Shown here piece after piece: positions 53,761-62,611 of a stretch of DNA of 64,000 bases. The stretch is from the NCBI GenBank assembly GCA_937919825.1, contig CALFPA010000068.1, forward strand, positions 1 to 64,000, read 5' to 3'. The first letter of the stretch is position 1. Every line of letters starts with the position of its first letter. Made by a program: the position numbers and the translations under genes. This DNA comes from an uncultured Spartobacteria bacterium. Lineage in GTDB: Bacteria > Verrucomicrobiota > Verrucomicrobiia > Chthoniobacterales > Terrimicrobiaceae. The notes beneath the pieces are model-generated. The model was not told the DNA's origin. It saw only the letters and a program-made list of their open reading frames with translations, and did not search any database.

Positions 53761-55875
53761 ATGTTGAAGCGTTGTCTCCCAGTCTTGCTTGCCTGCGTTT
53801 TGTGGATGCCCTCCACGCTGCTCGCTTTTGATCCGGCCGAAATGTTTCTGCGTGCCTACCAGGAATTTCAAGCCGGCGAGCGGAGTGAACGCGAGGGGCA
53901 GATGCGTGATGCGTTGAACCGCTACGCCACCGCCGCCCAAGCCCTGGAAAATATCCAGCGCACTGATCCGGAATGGCAAAAAATGGTGGTCGAATACCGC
54001 CTTCGCAAGACGCAGGAAAATCTCCAACGACTCCGCTCGAGCGTCACCGAAGCCCAGCTCGCCGAGATTGTGGTTGAGGACCCTCTGCCGACCGGAGGGT
54101 TCGAGATCGATATTCCTGCGCCCATGGTGACGACACGCCCGGGTTCCAGTTCGCGGGTTTCCCCCTCCCGGGATGGCGGGGAATCCCTCAAATCTGAACT
54201 CGCTGAAGCGCGGCAACAGATCCAAAAACTCAAAAAGGATTTGGAAAAAACCCAAGGCGACCTCACGGGGGCGAAGGCCGAGATCGACCGCACCAAAACC
54301 TCCCTCGTCGAGGCCAAGTCCGAACTCGCACAGACAAAAGCCAACTTGGAAAATGTGTCGGTCGAGCGCGACCAATTGAAAAATTCCGCGTCAAAAGTCT
54401 CCGACAAGCAACTGGCCGATCTTACCGTGCGCATCGAACAGATGGAGGCCGACAACGAGGTTCTCGAAGACGAAAACAAGCGGCTCCGCGACAAACTCGA
54501 CAGGGCCGCCAAGTCCATCGAGGAGGGCCAGCAGATTCTGACTGCCGAGCGTGAAAAGGCCGCCGCGGGATTGAAGAAATTTGAGGAAAACCAAACGGAA
54601 CTCGCCCAACTCATCAAGCAGCGCAAGGAGATGGAGGAGAAGTTTGCCGCCGAGAAGCAGGCCCTTGAAAAGCAGATTGCCGATCAGAAGCCGAAACTCG
54701 ACCTCTTGGCCAAGCTGGAAGCTGACAACAAGGACCTCGCCTCCAGATTGCAAAAAGCCGAAGTCGCCCTCCAAGACGCCGCAAAAATCCAAGGCGACCA
54801 GAAATTGCGCGACTCGCTGGAGGAGGAGATCACGCTCTTGAGGGACCGCCTCGCAGCAGCCCGTAGTGAACTCCACGCTCGGGAGGAAAATATCAAGTCG
54901 CTCTACGCACAGCTCGACGAGGCTTCCGGCGAAGTCGCCCGCCTCCGCCTAGATCCCAAGCCCACCGAGGAGCAAAAACGCGTCTCCGAGGAAAACGATC
55001 TCCTGAAAAACATCGTCCTTCGCCAACTCAAGGAGCAGAACGAGCGATCCGTGGCGGTCGGGATGATCGAGCAGGAACTCGAGAAACTTTATGTAAAATC
55101 CGACATGCTTTCATCGCAGATGGCTGTTCTTTCGAAGCCGCCCGCGAAGCTCAGCGATCGCGAGATTTTGATTTTCCGAGATCCGCTGGTCGTGATGAAC
55201 GATCCCGGCGAGGTGGACATGAGTGTTTCGATGACGGTTTCCAAGTCCGCCAATGGCACGGCAGAGGCCCCCGACAAGGCTCCAGCGGGCCCGGAGGCGT
55301 TTACTCCAGAAGCCCGGCAACTCGTCGAGAAAGCCGGCGCCCTAGTTCGCGAACGCCGTTTCACCGATGCGGAAAAAATCTATCAGCAACTCAACGACGA
55401 GTATCCGGACAATCCCTTCACTCTGTCCAATCTCGCCGTCACCCAGATTCATGCGGGCAAGCTCACTGCCGCCTTGGTCTCTCTCGAAAAATCCCTGCGG
55501 ATCATGCCTGGCGATGTGTTCGCCTCCGTCAACCTATCGAATGTCTATTGCCGCCAAGGGCGATTCGGGGAGGCCGTCGAGATTCTCAAGGAAGTGATCA
55601 AGAAGGATCCCCAGAATGCCGTGGCACACAATTACATCGCGATCGCCCTCGGAAAGCAGGGAAATGCCCGCGAGGCCGAGGAGTTTTTTCAGCGCAGCAT
55701 CATGCTCAATGGCAACTACTCGAACGCCCACTTCAACCTGGCGGTCATGTATGCGAACACCGAACCGCCCTCGCTCGAGTTGGCTCGGAAACACTACGAG
55801 ATGGCCAAGTCGCTCGGTGCGGAGCCCGATAGTGTGATGGAGCGCCGTCTGGATGGCGTCGCCAAACCGAACTGA
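53761..55875 (+). CDS. Exported coiled-coil protein with C-terminal TPR domain
   Basis: This encodes 704 residues from ATG 53761, with a signal peptide ending near STLLAFD. Residues about 145-440 form a long coiled coil rich in Lys, Glu and Gln (for example ELAEARQQIQKLKKDLEKTQ). A Pro-rich linker follows, and from about 510 there are four TPR repeats (ERRFTDAEKIYQQLNDEYPD). It is probably a periplasmic or envelope scaffold. It lies 70 bases after the Hsp70 gene and ends 7 bases from the convergent sigma-factor gene. The family is not recognised beyond these modules. Confidence 0.83.
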   Translation: MLKRCLPVLLACVLWMPSTLLAFDPAEMFLRAYQEFQAGERSEREGQMRDALNRYATAAQALENIQRTDPEWQKMVVEYRLRKTQENLQRLRSSVTEAQLAEIVVEDPLPTGGFEIDIPAPMVTTRPGSSSRVSPSRDGGESLKSELAEARQQIQKLKKDLEKTQGDLTGAKAEIDRTKTSLVEAKSELAQTKANLENVSVERDQLKNSASKVSDKQLADLTVRIEQMEADNEVLEDENKRLRDKLDRAAKSIEEGQQILTAEREKAAAGLKKFEENQTELAQLIKQRKEMEEKFAAEKQALEKQIADQKPKLDLLAKLEADNKDLASRLQKAEVALQDAAKIQGDQKLRDSLEEEITLLRDRLAAARSELHAREENIKSLYAQLDEASGEVARLRLDPKPTEEQKRVSEENDLLKNIVLRQLKEQNERSVAVGMIEQELEKLYVKSDMLSSQMAVLSKPPAKLSDREILIFRDPLVVMNDPGEVDMSVSMTVSKSANGTAEAPDKAPAGPEAFTPEARQLVEKAGALVRERRFTDAEKIYQQLNDEYPDNPFTLSNLAVTQIHAGKLTAALVSLEKSLRIMPGDVFASVNLSNVYCRQGRFGEAVEILKEVIKKDPQNAVAHNYIAIALGKQGNAREAEEFFQRSIMLNGNYSNAHFNLAVMYANTEPPSLELARKHYEMAKSLGAEPDSVMERRLDGVAKPN

Positions 55876-55882
55876 GGCGGGC

Positions 55883-56470
55883 TTACAGCGCGCTACCGAC
55901 GATTTTTTTTAGGCGAATCATCCCGCGACGAATGCGGGCTTTCACAGTTCCGAGCGGGGTGTTCAGGCGGGAGGAAATTTCCAACTGGGTGAGGCCGCCG
56001 AAGTAGGACATCTCGATCACTTGGCGCTGTTCGCTGTTGAGCTTCAGCACGGCGGAGCGAACGACGAGGTGTTTTTCTCCGGCGTCCACTTGATCGGATG
56101 GGCCTTCATTTCCACGGCGCGGCTCGGGGATGACTTCGTTGAGGGCATCGTCATTCAAGCGTTGGCGCCGCTGGATGGAGCGGAGGCGGTCGATTGCCTT
56201 GTTGCGGGTCATGGTGACTGCCCAATTCAGTGGCTTGCCTCGGGAGACATCATACATCGGGGATTTTTCCCAGATCATGAACATGACCTCCTGGGTGACA
56301 TCCTCGGCGTCGTTCGAGTTGTTGAGGATTTTGTAGGCAGTGGAAAAAATAAGGCCGATATGGCGGCGGTAAAATTCCTCAAAGCCGGTGTAATCCCCGC
56401 TTCCGATGCGACGGATCAATTCGACATCGTCGATCGGCTCTGGCGGATTGATGGGAAGTTTTACGTTCAA
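55883..56470 (-). CDS. ECF-type RNA polymerase sigma factor
   Basis: This encodes 195 residues. Region 2 is clear (FEEFYRRHIGLIFSTAYKI, DAEDVTQEVMFMIW, NWAVTMTRNKAIDRLRS), as is region 4 (RQVIEMSYFGGLTQLEISS, GTVKARIRRGMIRLKK). The start is uncertain: TTG at 56470 has a GGAG about 11 bases upstream, while a TTG at 56524 would add 18 residues with no sigma similarity. No anti-sigma gene is adjacent. Its place directly after bamA-ompH-lpxD suggests a link with envelope homeostasis. Confidence 0.9.
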   Translation of the reverse strand: MNVKLPINPPEPIDDVELIRRIGSGDYTGFEEFYRRHIGLIFSTAYKILNNSNDAEDVTQEVMFMIWEKSPMYDVSRGKPLNWAVTMTRNKAIDRLRSIQRRQRLNDDALNEVIPEPRRGNEGPSDQVDAGEKHLVVRSAVLKLNSEQRQVIEMSYFGGLTQLEISSRLNTPLGTVKARIRRGMIRLKKIVGSAL

Positions 56471-56531
56471 GATAGGACATACTCCCGCATTTGCTCGGAC
56501 TTGGCAATCACGCGTGATTCTCAAGCCGGCG

Positions 56532-57551
56532 TCAGGATTCTTCCGATGCGCGGGATTCGAGGGCCTTCACCCGAGTGTAAAGTTTCCGGATATTTTTCAG
56601 GAGGGCGTAGTTTTCCTTATATTCGCGGATCGGCTGGGCCGGGACACCGAACATAATCGTGTTCGGTGGCACATTTTTGGCGAGACCGGACATGGCGCCG
56701 ATCATCACCTTGTCGCCGATCTCGATGTGACCGCTCAGGCCGACCTTGCCGGCGAGGGTGACATAGTTGCCGATGCGGGTGCTACCCGAAATGCCAACCT
56801 GCGCGCAGAGGATGCAATGCTCGCCAATGGTCACATTGTGTCCGATCTGGACGAGGTTATCGATTTTGGTGCCCTTTTGAATCCAAGTGCGGCCGAAGCG
56901 GGCCCGGTCGATCGCGGAATTCGCGCCGATCTCGACATCATCGTCGATCTGAACGGTGCCGGTTTGAGGAATTTTCTCCTGACGGCCGTCTCGGAATTCA
57001 TAGCCAAAGCCGTCCGCTCCCACGACCACGCCAGAGTGGAGAATCACGCGGTTCGCGATGGTGCAGCGCTCGCGCACGGTCGAGTGGGGGTGTAGGTGGC
57101 AATCCTCGCCGAGGGTGGTTTCCTGGCCCACGAAGGCATGGGGGCCGAGGATGGTGCGGGCGCCAATGACAGCGTCTTTCTCAACCACGCAATAGGCCCC
57201 GATCGAGCAGCCCTCGCCGATCTTCGCGGAGTCGGCGATGATGGCGGTCGGGTGGATGCCGGGCGGGAATTTGAGCGGCTCGGGAGTAAAAAACGGAAGA
57301 AGGGCGGCAAAAGCTCCGGCGGGATTTTCGATCGGCACGCAACGCGGCGGGACGGGTTCGTTGAATCCCTCGGGAACGAGGACCACCGAGGCGCGGGTTT
57401 TACGCAGCGCGCCGATGTATTTTGGATTTCCGAAAAACGAGAGATCGCCGGGGTTGGCGTCCGCCAGCGATGCAACGCCACGGATGTCAATCTCTGCCAG
57501 ATCGGGGCCGAGCTGAACACCGAAGCGTCCAGCCAAATCGCCGAGTTTCAT
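56532..57551 (-). CDS. lpxD: UDP-3-O-(acyl)glucosamine N-acyltransferase
   Basis: This encodes 339 residues. The N-terminal uridine-binding domain (GVASLADANPGDLSFFGNPKY) precedes a left-handed beta-helix of hexapeptide repeats. The catalytic His lies in TKIDNLVQIGHNVTIGEH, with GADGFGYEF upstream. The C-terminal helix is KNIRKLYTRVKALESR. It adds the second acyl chain in lipid A synthesis, so the cell makes lipopolysaccharide. Its ATG overlaps the ompH stop by 1 base (TGATG). Confidence 0.96.
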   Translation of the reverse strand: MKLGDLAGRFGVQLGPDLAEIDIRGVASLADANPGDLSFFGNPKYIGALRKTRASVVLVPEGFNEPVPPRCVPIENPAGAFAALLPFFTPEPLKFPPGIHPTAIIADSAKIGEGCSIGAYCVVEKDAVIGARTILGPHAFVGQETTLGEDCHLHPHSTVRERCTIANRVILHSGVVVGADGFGYEFRDGRQEKIPQTGTVQIDDDVEIGANSAIDRARFGRTWIQKGTKIDNLVQIGHNVTIGEHCILCAQVGISGSTRIGNYVTLAGKVGLSGHIEIGDKVMIGAMSGLAKNVPPNTIMFGVPAQPIREYKENYALLKNIRKLYTRVKALESRASEES

Positions 57552-58138
57552 CAGGGAGTGGCTGGTTTGGCGTCCTTGTTCAGGGTCTCGATGATGGACT
57601 TGCTGAAATCGAGTTCGGCCTTCGAGTAAATGACGACGGGCACCTGGCCCATGCTCATACCGGATTTGTCGAGCACGACATCGTAGCCAGCATTTTTGAT
57701 CTGCTCGTTCACGATTTTCATGATGTCGTCGATGATGTCTTTGCGCATCCGGATGAATTGCTCCTGGAGTTGGCGCTCACGGGTTCCACGGAACTCTGCA
57801 ATCTCGCGGTCGAGGTTGCGCGCCTCGGCGATCTTCTGGTCACGGGCTTTCGAAGCCTTGTCCTTGGCATCCTTGCTGAGCTCGGGTTTTTCGAGATCGA
57901 CATTGAGTTTGTTGATCTCATCCATCGCCTTTTTCAAGGTCTCGAGGCGGCCGTCGAGTTCCGTCTTCGCAGCGGCGCGAGCTTCGTTGAGCTTGGACTC
58001 AGCGTCCTTCGTGCGGTGGTATTGGGTGAAGATGGCATTCATGTCGAGGATGCCGATCTTTCCCTGCGCTTGGGCGGTCGGGGTGAAGGCTAGAGTAGCG
58101 GTGGCGACCATGACGGCCGGAAGAAGGAATTTAAGCAT
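57551..58138 (-). CDS. OmpH/Skp-family periplasmic chaperone
   Basis: This encodes 195 residues with a signal peptide ending near PTAQAQ. The mature start GKIGILDMNAIFTQYHRTKD is typical of Skp/OmpH, followed by two long helical tentacles and the closing VVLDKSGMSMGQVPVVIYSK strand. It binds unfolded outer-membrane proteins in the periplasm for delivery to BamA, encoded just upstream. The ATG at 58138 is chosen for the signal peptide. Confidence 0.92.
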   Translation of the reverse strand: MLKFLLPAVMVATATLAFTPTAQAQGKIGILDMNAIFTQYHRTKDAESKLNEARAAAKTELDGRLETLKKAMDEINKLNVDLEKPELSKDAKDKASKARDQKIAEARNLDREIAEFRGTRERQLQEQFIRMRKDIIDDIMKIVNEQIKNAGYDVVLDKSGMSMGQVPVVIYSKAELDFSKSIIETLNKDAKPATP

Positions 58139-58198
58139 TGGTGTTGGTATTTTGGTTTGTGTTTGGAAAAAACAAACAGGCGGTTGAATAAATGCCAT

Positions 58199-58220
58199 GC
58201 GGTCTTGGGGTCAAGACCGC
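58199..58220. other. Intergenic hairpin between bamA and ompH
   Basis: A perfect 9-bp stem GCGGTCTTG/CAAGACCGC (58199-58207 and 58212-58220) closes a 4-base loop, 17 bases after the bamA stop. No T tract follows in the leftward direction, so it may be an mRNA-stability element or attenuator rather than a terminator. Confidence 0.5.
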
Positions 58221-58236
58221 TCTAACCGCGCTGTTC

Positions 58237-60585
58237 TTAGAATTGGTAGCCGATGTTGAAGTTGAACTTGCCTGGAGGGCCGTTCCAAGTGTCGTAAACG
58301 ACTGGGATGCCGTAATCCACGCGGATCGGGCCAATTGGAAGGTCGAGACGCAGGCCGATGCCGATATCGACATTGGCTCCAGAGGTTCCGAAGTCATAAG
58401 AATCCGTGTTCACAAATCCGGCATCTGTAAAAACCGCGCCACGCACACGACTCACGATTGGGAAAGTCATTTCAAAAGTGATATACCCCATGGAGTTTCC
58501 ACCAATTGGGTTGTCATATTCGTCAACAGGGCCAACCTCACGGTAATCAAAGCCGCGCATATTGTTTGCACCACCGAGATAAAGGCGGTCAAAAATCGGA
58601 ACACCATTTCCATAGTCGTCATCTCCCGATTTGTCGGATCCCCATCCGTCTGTCACGGCGAGTTGACCTTTAACCAAGAAAATCAGGTCCCAAGGTAGCG
58701 GGAAGTATTTCGAGCCCTCAAGAGAGAGACCATAGTCTTGGACATCGCCACCTAGGAAGCCACCCGATACAAAGGTTGTGAATTCAACGAGTTCTCCCTT
58801 GCGTGTTAAGAAAAGGCTATCTCGAGTATCCCATACCAATGAGCTAGTAACCGCACTTTTGTTATAGTCCCCAGCGGCATCTTGAATGACCGTGCCGGCA
58901 TCATCGTCATCTACATCGTAAATTTTGACTTTTTCAACACGGTATTCGGTCTGGCCTGAAAGCGCTTTCCAGATTTTTTGGCGAGTTTGGAGGGCTGCGC
59001 CGAGATTTTCTTGAGCGTATACAGCTGATAAGAAGTTTGCGGTGCGGTAATAGCCTTCGACCCCGGCAGAGAGTTTATAACCCATGAACCAAGGTTCGGT
59101 AAGGGAGACTACGAAATCCTGACGCAGGAGACCGTATTGCGCGCGGATGCGGAAACGCTGGCCGCCGCCGGTGAATCGCGGCCAGTTCGTAACATCGAAG
59201 TTCGACTGCTGGAGTTCTGCAAAACCGATCAAGCTATCGATCGTGCTGAAGCCGGCGCCGAAGTTGAACGAACCGGTGCGTTTTTCCTCCACGATGACAT
59301 TGAGGTCCTTGCGGCCTGGCACGATGGTGTCGGTCGGCTGGGTCTCGACGCGCTCGAAGTAGTTCAAATTCTCCAAGCGCTTTTTGCTGATGTCCACGAG
59401 TGTGGTGTCGTAGACCTCGCCGGGTTTAACGGCCAACTCGCGCCGAATCACGCGGTCCTGCGTGCGGGTGTTGCCCTGGATATTGACGAGGTTCAGGTAG
59501 GATTGGACGCCTTCGTCGAGAGAGTAGGTGAGATTCACCGCGCCAGGACCTGCGGGGAGGACTTCGGGCACTGCGGTCATGTCCACATAGCCGCGGCTGC
59601 CGTAGAAATCACGAATCGCCTTGAGGTCGGCGCCCATGCCTTGCGGAGTGAAAAGCTGGCCGGCGTTCATTTTGAGCTGACTCAAAATCTCGCCCTCGGG
59701 AGCGATATTCACCCCTTGGATGCTGACTTGGTTCACGCGGTATTCGGTGCCCTCGCTGATCGTCACGGTCAACTCCACGCCTTCGCCGGCGAGCGGCTGG
59801 GTCTGGATTTCCGAGACATCGACATCGGCGAAACCGCGGTTTTGGTAGAGCGTCTGGATGGCAACGCGGTCATCTTCGACTTGCGATGGTTCGAGTCGGC
59901 CGCTCTTGTTGAAGAAGGTCAAAAGATCGAGCGGCTTTGTCTTCATCACCTTGCGAAGGTCGCGGTCGAGGACCGAGTCATTGCCGATGAAAGTGATTTT
60001 TTTGACGATGAGCTTCGGTCCCTCGGTTATGGCGAAGATCAGGCGAGCGCGGTTCTGGCCGGGGATGTCCTGCACGCGGTATTGCACATCGACATCGGCG
60101 TAGTTGCGGTCGTTGTAGAGTTCGAGGACCTTCTGGCGGTCCTGCTCGATGCGCTCCTCGTCCACCACATCGCCGGGTTTAACCTTCAAATCGCGGCGCA
60201 CGCGATTGAGGGGAATCTGCTCCGCTCCCTCAATGATGACTTCTTCCAGGACAGGTCGGCCTTGGAGGAGAACCGTGACGCGAACGCCGTTTCCAAGGGG
60301 CTCGGCGAACAAACGCACATTCGACACGCCGCCTGTTTGATACAAGGCGCGGACATCTTGCTCGGCGGTGCGCTCGCTGTAAGGTTGGCCGATTTTCGTG
60401 GCGAGGTTCGCGAGCACGCGGTCTTTGGAAATACTCGGCGCCCCGACGGTTTCCACCACGATATCATTCACAATCGGGCCGGTTTGTTCAGCGGGCGCCT
60501 GGGCTTTTGACGGAGGTGTGAGAACGGCCAGAAAGGCGAAAGCGAGGGCGGTGAGAAGAAGGATAGGGCGTCGTTTATTTTTCAT
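58237..60585 (-). CDS. bamA: Outer-membrane protein assembly factor BamA
   Basis: This encodes 782 residues. A signal peptide ends near PSKAQA. POTRA repeats fill residues 40-430 (for example VVDEERIEQDRQKVLELYND). The 16-stranded barrel follows, with the loop-6 region EYDNPIGGN preceded by GGANNMRGFDYREVGP and the C-terminal strand FNFNIGYQF ending in Phe. It inserts beta-barrel proteins into the outer membrane. The barrel half is visibly lower in GC than the POTRA half. It is the first gene of bamA-ompH-lpxD. ATG 60585 is chosen for the signal peptide. Confidence 0.96.
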   Translation of the reverse strand: MKNKRRPILLLTALAFAFLAVLTPPSKAQAPAEQTGPIVNDIVVETVGAPSISKDRVLANLATKIGQPYSERTAEQDVRALYQTGGVSNVRLFAEPLGNGVRVTVLLQGRPVLEEVIIEGAEQIPLNRVRRDLKVKPGDVVDEERIEQDRQKVLELYNDRNYADVDVQYRVQDIPGQNRARLIFAITEGPKLIVKKITFIGNDSVLDRDLRKVMKTKPLDLLTFFNKSGRLEPSQVEDDRVAIQTLYQNRGFADVDVSEIQTQPLAGEGVELTVTISEGTEYRVNQVSIQGVNIAPEGEILSQLKMNAGQLFTPQGMGADLKAIRDFYGSRGYVDMTAVPEVLPAGPGAVNLTYSLDEGVQSYLNLVNIQGNTRTQDRVIRRELAVKPGEVYDTTLVDISKKRLENLNYFERVETQPTDTIVPGRKDLNVIVEEKRTGSFNFGAGFSTIDSLIGFAELQQSNFDVTNWPRFTGGGQRFRIRAQYGLLRQDFVVSLTEPWFMGYKLSAGVEGYYRTANFLSAVYAQENLGAALQTRQKIWKALSGQTEYRVEKVKIYDVDDDDAGTVIQDAAGDYNKSAVTSSLVWDTRDSLFLTRKGELVEFTTFVSGGFLGGDVQDYGLSLEGSKYFPLPWDLIFLVKGQLAVTDGWGSDKSGDDDYGNGVPIFDRLYLGGANNMRGFDYREVGPVDEYDNPIGGNSMGYITFEMTFPIVSRVRGAVFTDAGFVNTDSYDFGTSGANVDIGIGLRLDLPIGPIRVDYGIPVVYDTWNGPPGKFNFNIGYQF

Positions 60586-60735
60586 GGTCGAATGGGTCGC
60601 CTTCAGACGGAACATCAAGGCGTCGGTGGGATTAACGAATGCCCTCGGGCAGGTCAAGAAACCCGTGTCTGGGAGAGGGCTTTTTTATTGCCGCAAAATC
60701 TCCGGCTCAAGTGAGGGGATTCTGCTCCGGCGTTA

Positions 60736-61026
60736 TTAAGCGCCAGGCTTTTCCTTGTGCGCCGTGAGGCGGTGGGGGTGGAAGACGCTGACGATGCTCA
60801 TCAGCACCGAAGTCGTCCAAGCGATGCAAAACATGCCTGAGAGAGCGATCACAGCGGTGATGGTATTCCACGCTGGCGGCATGATGTCCTGTCCGTAGCC
60901 GAGGGTGGTGTAGGTGCTGCCGCTGAAATACAGCGCCTGACTGATGTTTGTCACCAGACCGCTCCACAAGAGCGCGTAGCCCAAGATCACAATATCCCCG
61001 AGGTGCGAGGTGAGGATCAAAACCAT
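60736..61026 (-). CDS. Two-helix ion channel protein, probably 5'-truncated
   Basis: This encodes 96 residues if started at the ATG at 61026. Two hydrophobic helices flank a pore loop ALYFSGSTYTTLGYGQ with a TLGYG selectivity filter, as in potassium channels of the Ion_trans_2 family. The frame stays open to 61221, but that stretch is antisense to coding sequence of the FUSC gene and does not look like channel protein. Relatives usually have extra N-terminal sequence, so the gene may have lost its 5' end at about 61030. The remaining part could still form a KcsA-like 2-TM subunit. Confidence 0.6.
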   Translation of the reverse strand: MVLILTSHLGDIVILGYALLWSGLVTNISQALYFSGSTYTTLGYGQDIMPPAWNTITAVIALSGMFCIAWTTSVLMSIVSVFHPHRLTAHKEKPGA

Positions 61027-62423
61027 GGTCAGGTAAAGAAACGGACGCGACGGAAATCGCCGCAACGCTGCGTGAGGGGTTTTTAGCCCTCGAGGATGAC
61101 GAGCCGCTTTCTGAAAATTGGAAAGCCGGTCTCGCGGAACTTTGGTTCCGCCTAGATGCGAAAGTCGCCGAACTTCGCGCCGAGCCGGAGTCGAAAAACC
61201 TTCCCTCCTTTGAAACCGCAAGCATCTCGATTCATCTCCTGAATCTTCGGGATCTCTCCGATCTCATCCTCGAGATGGATCACCTCAATCACACCGAACC
61301 CGAAAACAATACCCTCTCCGAAAGCCTGGCGCTCGCACCCGCATGGCCAAGCATGCCTTGGATTCATCGTGGCATCCGCGCCGGCATCGCCACCGTTTTT
61401 GCCTTGGTCATCGAAAATTGGCTCAACCCGCCCGGCGGCTCGATGATGCTTCTCTGCGTTTACACATTCACCTCGCTGAACGCTCTCAGCCCCGATGAAT
61501 CCGGCGACAGGCCCGTTTTTCGCCAAGTGCTCGTTTTCTTTGTGGTGATGGCCGGAGCCTCGATCCTCTTACTCGCCTTAACGCCGATAATGGCCAGCGA
61601 CTCCGTGCTGAACCTTGTTATCGGCGTTTGGGCATTCCTGTTCGGCTATTGGTTCCACCGGGCCGGTGGTGTGACGGTGCCGCTGACTTTTGCGTTCATG
61701 CTTCTGGTTGGCGTCGTGGCGCTGAATCCCCAGCAACCTGTCGGATTCCAATCCATCGCAGGCTTCTTTTTTGGATTCATGAACGGATTGGTGATTTCCG
61801 CCGTCGCCCAGCGCCTGATGTGGCTCGTGCTTCCGGAAAAAAACCTCGGCACGGGCTTGCAGCGCTACTTCGCGACAATGATCGAGGGTATCGATAGCGG
61901 CATGGCGAGCCTCCCGCTCTGGCGGCGCGCCGAGCATGCGCTTTTTCCAGCCAAGGGAAAAAAGGCGATCGCTTTGATGGCCGGGCCGACCTGTCCGCCT
62001 GACGAGGTTCGGCGCCTTGAGGAATTCCTCAACACACTCCAGGAACTCTCGTGGGAATTCTCACTCTGCACCGGACGCCTGAAGCCAATCCTTCCCCCGG
62101 AGTTCGCAGATCGTGGGGGCGAGTGGATCACAGAAGCCCGGAGAATCTTTCGGTCTGTTTTAACTGAACTCTCGGACTCGATTGCCTCCGCCCGCCAGCC
62201 CCGCGACCTCGGCCCAGCCATCGATCAGGCGCTTCTCGAGTGGGATCAGTGGATGGACTGGCTCCGCCCCGCCATTCGCGAGCACCAAACTCCCATCGAA
62301 ACCTCCATCAAGCTCATGGGATTTTCCTCCCGCTTCCGCGCCGCGATGCTTGTTCTCCGCCGGGCCAACGATCAGGCACGGGGGCTGACCCTCTGCGACT
62401 ACATGGGCGATGTTTCTTTGTGA
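61014..62423 (+). pseudogene. FUSC-family membrane transporter, 5' end missing
   Basis: The frame is open from 61014 to the stop at 62421-62423. The first 87 codons contain no ATG, GTG or TTG but read as genuine helical protein (for example LREGFLALEDDEPLSENW). The part from ATG 61275 (382 residues) has about six membrane helices (GIRAGIATVFALVIENWL, FRQVLVFFVVMAGASILLL) and a cytoplasmic helical tail, like the C-terminal half of FUSC/aromatic-acid exporter proteins. The N-terminal membrane half is absent because channel-coding sequence lies there on the other strand. It may still be translated from 61275. Confidence 0.65.
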
Positions 62424-62504
62424 TGGGTGCGAATCCGCTATCGCCGACTCCTTTTTAAATAATCCCCCCACATGAATTTCACCCAAGCGGACAACGGCGC
62501 CGAC

Positions 62505-62611
62505 CGAGCGGCGCCCTCCAGGTTCGATGGGACGCGATTGATTGGAGGGACGACCTCTGTGTCGTCCGGGGAAAAGCGTATTATGCGCCGCCGGCGAGCG
62601 GCGCCCTCCAG
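62505..62611. repeat. REP-like intergenic repeat element
   Basis: Two direct copies of CGAGCGGCGCCCTCCAG (62505-62521 and 62595-62611) bracket an inverted repeat GGACGAC-CTCTGT-GTCGTCC (62548-62567). The element lies between the convergent FUSC and uvrA genes and ends directly at the uvrA stop. The layout is that of a repetitive extragenic palindrome; genome-wide copies cannot be seen from this window. Confidence 0.65.

Noticed and set aside
59137-60510. Plus-strand open frame of 457 codons
   Set aside because: Antisense to the POTRA half of bamA; no independent evidence for coding.
60641-60686. Plus-strand hairpin GCCCTC/GAGGGC with six T between bamA and the channel gene
   Set aside because: The loop is 28 bases, the stem only 6 bp, and no plus-strand gene lies upstream that it could terminate.
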